A stretch of DNA of 28,565 nt from 2-01-FULL-33-17 sp964474375. GTDB lineage: Bacteria > Patescibacteriota > Minisyncoccia > Phycocordibacterales > UBA9973. The notes under the pieces are model-generated. The model was not told where the DNA came from. It worked only from the letters and a program-made list of their open reading frames with translations, and searched no databases. Location: contig CAYYSG010000005.1 of assembly GCA_964474375.1 (NCBI GenBank), positions 1 to 28,565 on the forward strand, written 5' to 3'. Each line of letters starts with the position of its first letter. Positions within the stretch are counted from its first letter, which is position 1. Position numbers and translations under genes: made by a program. Below, one piece after another: positions 24,728 through 28,565 of this stretch.

Positions 24728-25262
24728 ACACCACACTGTCCAAGTGGAAGCTAAGCATCACGCAAAAGAATATTCTTTGCGTGATGTTCTGGCGTCTACG
24801 AAAGACCTGCAGGATGTTTGTATCGTAATACTAGATGAGCTGACTGACGTACACAACGTAGGTGCTATCATAAGATCCAGCGTAGCTAGTGGCGTGTCAG
24901 CAGTAGTTATTAGCAAACACAACCAAGCTCCAATAAACGAAACTGTTGTTAAAACTTCGGCACACACTGCACATTTAATGCCGGTGATTCCTAGTAATGT
25001 AAACGAAGCTATTCGCACACTGAAGAAAAACGGGTTTTGGATACATGGGCTTTTTATGGATGGAAAGGAAAATCTTTGGCAGAGCGACCTAAAAGGTAAA
25101 GTCGCAATAGTGGTTGGGTCCGAAGGCGATGGTATACACGATGCAACTAAAAAGTTGTGTGATTACGGAATAGCAATACCGATGGACGCGCGCGTTGAAT
25201 CCCTAAATGCATCTGTCAGCGCCGGCATTGTACTGTATGAAAGATTAAGACAAATTAGTTAA
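24690..25262 (+). CDS. TrmH/SpoU-family RNA 2'-O-methyltransferase
   Basis: This 190 aa protein has the three SPOUT motifs: motif 1 LDELTDVHNVGAIIRSS (N56, R62), motif 2 VVGSEGDGI (141-149) and motif 3 IPMDARVESLNASVSAGIVLYE (163-184). The family methylates the 2'-hydroxyl of a ribose in tRNA or rRNA as a knotted dimer; the target is not deducible. The ATG at 24690 overlaps dnaK by 38 nt and gives a lysine-rich leader. A GTG at 24744, 16 nt after the dnaK stop, is an alternative start that would keep all motifs. A strong palindrome lies within the early coding region (24756-24786). Confidence 0.88.
   Translation: MKKQIPKKTKTNKHHTVQVEAKHHAKEYSLRDVLASTKDLQDVCIVILDELTDVHNVGAIIRSSVASGVSAVVISKHNQAPINETVVKTSAHTAHLMPVIPSNVNEAIRTLKKNGFWIHGLFMDGKENLWQSDLKGKVAIVVGSEGDGIHDATKKLCDYGIAIPMDARVESLNASVSAGIVLYERLRQIS
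24756..24786. repeat. Near-perfect 31-nt palindrome just after dnaK
   Basis: CATCACGCAAA (24756-24766) and TTTGCGTGATG (24776-24786) are perfect complements around a self-complementary GAATATTC core with one extra A. It begins 28 nt after the dnaK stop, inside the trmH-family gene. As RNA it would form an 11-15 bp hairpin. No T-run follows, so it is not a standard terminator. Confidence 0.75.
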
Positions 25263-25264
25263 TT

Positions 25265-26113
25265 ATGGCGAAAGATTATTACGAAATTTTAGGAGTACAG
25301 AAAGGTGCTTCAAAAGACGAAATCAAAAAAGCTTTTCATAAAATAGCGCACAAATACCATCCGGACAAAAACGGCGGTGATGATGCCAAGTTTAAAGAAG
25401 CTAATGAAGCTTACCAAGTACTCAGCGACGAAGGTAAACGAAAACAGTACGACCAATTCGGTAGTGCTGATTTTACCGGTGGTAACCCATATGGTGGGGG
25501 CGGTTTCGGCGGGTTTGATTTTTCCGGGGCGCAAGGTTTTGACTTTAACATGGGTGACTTGGGTGATATATTCGGGGACTTTTTTGGTGGCAATATGGGC
25601 CGTAGTGGCGTTAAACAAAAAAGAGGTCGCGACATCATAACTGAAATCAATATGCAGTTGTCCGAACTAATACTTGGTGTAGAAAAAACCATCCGAATTC
25701 ATAAATCTTCAAAATGTGAGACTTGTGAAGGTAACGGACTTGCCAAAGGCGAAAAAGCCGACACATGCGACGAATGTCGTGGGTCAGGCAGAATAGCTCG
25801 TATCCGCAAAACCATAATTGGTTCTATTCAGGAAGTCCATGCATGCGAAAAATGTGAAGGCGAAGGCAGTATAATAAAACACAAGTGTAAAACTTGTCAC
25901 GGCACAGGCGCGGTAGACAAAGAAAGTGAATTCAAAATCACTATTCCCGCTAAAACAAATGATGGCGAGACTTTGCGCATCAATGGCAAAGGCGAATACA
26001 AGCGTGCCGGAACTCCGGGGGATTTGTATATCAAAATCAAGCTGGATTTCCCGAAAAAGCTAAACGACAAACAAAAGAAACTTTTAGAAGAAATGCAAAA
26101 AGAAGGACTCTAG
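25265..26113 (+). CDS. dnaJ: Short DnaJ (Hsp40) co-chaperone
   Basis: This 282 aa protein has a J domain with HPD at 32-34, a Gly/Phe-rich region (about 70-112) and a complete zinc finger with four CxxCxGxG repeats (C151/154, C168/171, C194/197, C208/211). After the finger it goes from FKITIPAKTNDGETLRINGKG almost at once to GDLYIKIKLDFPKKLNDKQKKLLEEM, which is the end of the second C-terminal domain in standard DnaJ. Standard proteins are about 370-380 aa, so roughly 80-90 residues are missing from the C-terminal substrate-binding part. The frame is clean, so this is evolved shortening. It starts two bases after the trmH-family gene. Confidence 0.95.
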   Translation: MAKDYYEILGVQKGASKDEIKKAFHKIAHKYHPDKNGGDDAKFKEANEAYQVLSDEGKRKQYDQFGSADFTGGNPYGGGGFGGFDFSGAQGFDFNMGDLGDIFGDFFGGNMGRSGVKQKRGRDIITEINMQLSELILGVEKTIRIHKSSKCETCEGNGLAKGEKADTCDECRGSGRIARIRKTIIGSIQEVHACEKCEGEGSIIKHKCKTCHGTGAVDKESEFKITIPAKTNDGETLRINGKGEYKRAGTPGDLYIKIKLDFPKKLNDKQKKLLEEMQKEGL

Positions 26114-26114
26114 G

Positions 26115-26123
26115 TGCTATAAT
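26115..26123 (+). promoter_or_regulatory. Extended -10 promoter of the metzincin gene
   Basis: TGCTATAAT, a perfect extended -10, ends six bases before the ATG at 26130 and begins two bases after the dnaJ stop. Confidence 0.75.
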
Positions 26124-26129
26124 ATTCGT

Positions 26130-27176
26130 ATGAAGAATTTGTTTGGACTACTAGGAATTGGGGTTATTGCATATATGGTATACACGTACCATACGCCTGT
26201 TACTGGTAACCTAATACCCAGTATAGAAAAAGGTATTCTGAATACAACTAGCATCATAAACAATATTAGTAGCAACCTAATAACAGAACTGCCTGATATA
26301 ACCACAGGTATTACAAATAATTCTAACAAACAAATATTTTCAAAATGTAGCCAGCCTATTAATTACCGAATAGGTGAATTTGCTAATGAATTTGGAGTGA
26401 GTGAAGAATATTTTCTAGACAGCATAAAACAAGCTGAAAAAATATGGGAAGACGCATCGGGTAAAAATTTGTTTGAATACAACGAATCCAAACCTGATCT
26501 TGATATTAATTTAGTATATGACTATCGCCAAGAAACCATGACCGAACTAAAGGATTTAGGTATCGAAGTCAAAAAAAGTCGTGAATCCTATAACGAAGTC
26601 AAGGCTAAATACGACTCAGCCAAATCAACATATTTGAGGTACAAAATAAGCTATGAATCATCTGTTTTGTCTTTTAATACACGAGCTAAGACTTTCGAAA
26701 GTCAGGTAGCGTACTGGAACGGTAATGGCGGAGCTCCTGAAGACAAATACAAGGAACTAGTCAAAGAAAAAATATTTTTAGAAAAAGAATTAGTCAGACT
26801 AAGTACAGCACAAGCAGAACTAGCTAAAATTGTTAATCAGGTTAACGGACTAGCTAACACACTAAACAAATTAGCTGAAATACTAAATCTAAATGTTAAC
26901 AAATATAATTCAGTTGGGTCAGAGCTAGGGGATTCTTATGAAGAAGGTCTGTATACTCAAAACGAAACAGGTCAATTTATAGATATTTTTGAATTCCAGT
27001 CCAAAGACCAACTAATTCGAATACTGGCTCATGAAATGGGTCATGCACTAGGAATAGGACACCTGGAAAACGAAGAATCCATAATGCATGCAATTAGCTT
27101 ATCTAAAAACCTAGCACCAACCAACGAGGATCTATCAGCTTTGGCTGGTATTTGCGGACTAACAGTAACAAACTAA
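26130..27176 (+). CDS. Anchored metzincin (matrixin-like) zinc protease with coiled-coil insert
   Basis: This 348 aa protein has an N-terminal membrane segment or signal (3-20). The zinc site HEMGHALGIGH (301-311) and a Met-turn SIMHA (M319) identify a metzincin of matrixin type. A matrixin-like N-terminal half, with CSQPINYRIGEFA and a helix QAEKIWEDAS followed by LDINLVYDY, lies at 73-132. Between the two halves, about 136-262 is a long heptad-like helix pair rich in Lys, Glu and Leu. I infer an extracytoplasmic protease anchored to the membrane. Substrate unknown. It is followed one base later by the flavoprotein gene. Confidence 0.82.
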   Translation: MKNLFGLLGIGVIAYMVYTYHTPVTGNLIPSIEKGILNTTSIINNISSNLITELPDITTGITNNSNKQIFSKCSQPINYRIGEFANEFGVSEEYFLDSIKQAEKIWEDASGKNLFEYNESKPDLDINLVYDYRQETMTELKDLGIEVKKSRESYNEVKAKYDSAKSTYLRYKISYESSVLSFNTRAKTFESQVAYWNGNGGAPEDKYKELVKEKIFLEKELVRLSTAQAELAKIVNQVNGLANTLNKLAEILNLNVNKYNSVGSELGDSYEEGLYTQNETGQFIDIFEFQSKDQLIRILAHEMGHALGIGHLENEESIMHAISLSKNLAPTNEDLSALAGICGLTVTN

Positions 27177-27177
27177 T

Positions 27178-28419
27178 ATGAACAAATACGATGTAATTGT
27201 AATTGGTGGTGGAGCCAGCGGTATGATGTCAGCTGGGGTTGCTGGCAGTAAAGGTAAAAAAGTACTACTACTGGAGAAAAACAAAACTCTAGGTAATAAG
27301 CTATCCATATCAGGCGGAGGGCGGTGTAATATAACGAACGACGAGGATGATTTAAAAATATTCCTGAAAAACTATTCCAAGAAAAAAGGCACTGACCAAT
27401 TTTTATTTTCACCATTTGCACAGTTTGATAAAAACAGCACCAAAGAATTTTTCACAAAATTAGGACTACCTATTATAGTTGAAGCTAGAAAAAGAGCCTT
27501 CCCGAAAAGTCAAAAAGCTACTGATGTTACAAAAACATTGGAAGATTTTATAAAGAAAAACGGCGTTGAGATCCGCACAAATTCCCAAGTAATAAAAATA
27601 GAAAAATCTGACGACAAAATAAATTCCGTTAAAACAAAAGACGCGGAATATTTTGCTGATAATTTTATATTAGCTACTGGTGGTATGTCGCACCCGGAAA
27701 CTGGTTCTACTGGGGACGGATTCAAATGGCTACGGGATTTGGGGTTCAAAGTAAACGAACCCACACCATCCATAGTGCCACTAGCTGTAAAAGAAAAATA
27801 CATCAAGGATCTCTCCGGAACTAGTTTGTCGTTCATGAAAATTACATTCTATGTGGATGGAGTCAAAAGCTTTGTTAAAAAAGGTAAAATACTATTTACT
27901 CATTTTGGAATATCCGGCCCACTGATACTGAACAGTGCGTCAAACGTGTCGGACTTACTGCACGAAGGCGTAGTTACAGCCAACATCGACATGTATCCGG
28001 ATACTGACATAGGCGGTCTAGACAAAAAAATAGTAGGTATTTTTGATGCGAATAAAAACAAAATGTTCAAAAATGTATTACCGGACTGTGTACCCGAAGG
28101 TATGAGCGAATCTGTAATGCAATTAGTCAAAATAGACCCTGATAAAAAAGTCCACAGTGTCAGCAAAGAAGAAAGGCGCAAATTAGTGGACATACTAAAA
28201 GCAATGCCACTAACCATTACAGGGCTTATGGGTTACGACAGGGCAGTAGTTGCCGACGGAGGCATATTGCTGGATGAAATTGACATGAAAACCATGAAGT
28301 CTAAAAACATGCCTAATTTGTCCATAACAGGCGACCTATTGGACATAAACCGCCCATCTGGAGGATTCTCGCTACAACTATGCTGGACCACAGGCTACGT
28401 CGCAGGGTCTAATGTATAA
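27178..28419 (+). CDS. BaiN/HI0933-family NAD(P)/FAD-dependent oxidoreductase
   Basis: This 413 aa flavoprotein has the dinucleotide-binding GGGASG at 10-15, the family signature GGGRCNITN at 46-54, then ILATGGMSHPETGSTGDGF, and a C-terminal FAD-binding stretch NRPSGGFSLQLCWTTGYVAG. This is the conserved HI0933/YhiN/BaiN family, whose cellular role is mostly uncertain. The length is usual. It starts one base after the metzincin stop, probably on the same transcript, and is followed by a terminator. Confidence 0.92.
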   Translation: MNKYDVIVIGGGASGMMSAGVAGSKGKKVLLLEKNKTLGNKLSISGGGRCNITNDEDDLKIFLKNYSKKKGTDQFLFSPFAQFDKNSTKEFFTKLGLPIIVEARKRAFPKSQKATDVTKTLEDFIKKNGVEIRTNSQVIKIEKSDDKINSVKTKDAEYFADNFILATGGMSHPETGSTGDGFKWLRDLGFKVNEPTPSIVPLAVKEKYIKDLSGTSLSFMKITFYVDGVKSFVKKGKILFTHFGISGPLILNSASNVSDLLHEGVVTANIDMYPDTDIGGLDKKIVGIFDANKNKMFKNVLPDCVPEGMSESVMQLVKIDPDKKVHSVSKEERRKLVDILKAMPLTITGLMGYDRAVVADGGILLDEIDMKTMKSKNMPNLSITGDLLDINRPSGGFSLQLCWTTGYVAGSNV

Positions 28420-28426
28420 AATATAA

Positions 28427-28452
28427 AAGCCCGCTACTTCTGTAGCGGGTTT
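28427..28452 (+). terminator. Probable intrinsic terminator after the BaiN-family gene
   Basis: An 11-bp stem (28427-28437 with 28442-28452, one G-T pair) closes a TTCT loop, with GC-rich core CCCGCTAC/GTAGCGGG. The T tail is weak (TTTATAAT), so termination may be partial. Confidence 0.75.
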
Positions 28453-28495
28453 ATAATGATTTAATAAAATTGTCCATACCCTGAACAACCTTTCT

Positions 28496-28535
28496 AATAG
28501 AATAGCACATTATTTAATATAGTGCAAGTTCTATT
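28496..28535. repeat. Imperfect inverted repeat in the right-hand non-coding end
   Basis: AATAGAA (28496-28502) pairs with TTCTATT (28529-28535), and GCAC (28505-28508) with GTGC (28522-28525), around an AT-rich loop. A further 5-bp repeat AAGGT/ACCTT lies at 28543-28558. No coding region is visible from 28420 to the window end. It may be the leader or operator of a gene beyond the edge. Confidence 0.4.
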
Positions 28536-28565
28536 ATTTTATAAGGTTTTTATACCTTGACTTTT

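Noticed and set aside
1..28419. Recoding of TGA as a sense codon
   Set aside because: All recognised proteins are full length when TGA is treated as stop, and tryptophan and glycine positions use standard codons. TGA is simply unused.
1..28565. tRNA, rRNA, insertion sequences or prophage
   Set aside because: All intergenic stretches are short (at most about 165 nt). None shows cloverleaf, rRNA, transposase or terminal-repeat features. The baseplate-J-like resemblance concerns a single membrane protein without other phage genes.

Overview
This window looks like an AT-rich stretch of chromosome from a member of the Candidate Phyla Radiation (Patescibacteria), probably the Parcubacteria/Paceibacteria side, recovered as a metagenome scaffold. 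The support is: very tight gene packing (0-5 nt gaps or short overlaps inside operons), no visible Shine-Dalgarno sites, several core proteins in shortened or degenerate forms (AlaRS about 587 aa, DnaJ 282 aa, a PriA without helicase motifs, a 223 aa clamp-loader subunit), and families I associate with these phyla (sigma region 4 joined to HARE-HTH, a PaaX-like protein with a Cas2-like domain, a baseplate-J-like membrane protein, a membrane protein resembling the N-terminal part of VirB4/TraD-type ATPases). The phylum call is inference; no rRNA gene is present.

Layout. 1-278: 3' end of a GlmU-like nucleotidyltransferase, closed by a bidirectional terminator. 310-6154, minus strand: trxB, then ftsZ, and the set rpsU-ybeY-ftsA feeding into ftsZ, then a PriA-like gene. 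6250-9565, plus strand: mreB, a delta'-like clamp-loader gene, frr and rseP, closed by a bidirectional terminator. 9620-10288, minus: a six-segment membrane protein of unknown function with a consensus promoter, divergent from typA/bipA (10452-12251). 12355-13413: a sigma-4/HARE-HTH protein with its own consensus promoter and terminator. 13461-18056: five packed genes (Gmad2-like membrane protein, DUF8128-like membrane protein, mltG, an RlmI/K-like methyltransferase, mnmA). 18100-20018: alaS, interrupted by a false 100-N gap. 20023-22156: a translationally coupled pair, a degenerate actin-fold protein and a single-pass membrane protein. 22153-22710, minus: PaaX-like regulator. 22838-26113: dnaK-trmH-dnaJ. 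26130-28419: an envelope metzincin protease and a BaiN/HI0933-type flavoprotein, then a terminator and 113 nt of non-coding sequence.

Function. Most genes serve division and envelope (FtsA, FtsZ, MreB, MltG, RseP, GlmU), translation (bS21, YbeY, RRF, TypA, MnmA, AlaRS, two RNA methyltransferases), replication (PriA-like, delta') and protein folding (DnaK, DnaJ). The less explained parts are the coupled pseudo-actin/bitopic pair, the Gmad2/DUF8128 pair, the sigma-4/HARE protein and the anchored metzincin.

Two window-wide patterns stand out. First, ten start codons have an extended -10 box (TGnTAnnnT) ending only 6-10 nt upstream, which predicts leaderless mRNAs. Second, none of the 28 genes ends in TGA (22 TAA, 6 TAG), although TGA is not read as sense either. 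No tRNA, rRNA, CRISPR array or insertion sequence was seen, and no gene-free stretch exceeds about 165 nt.
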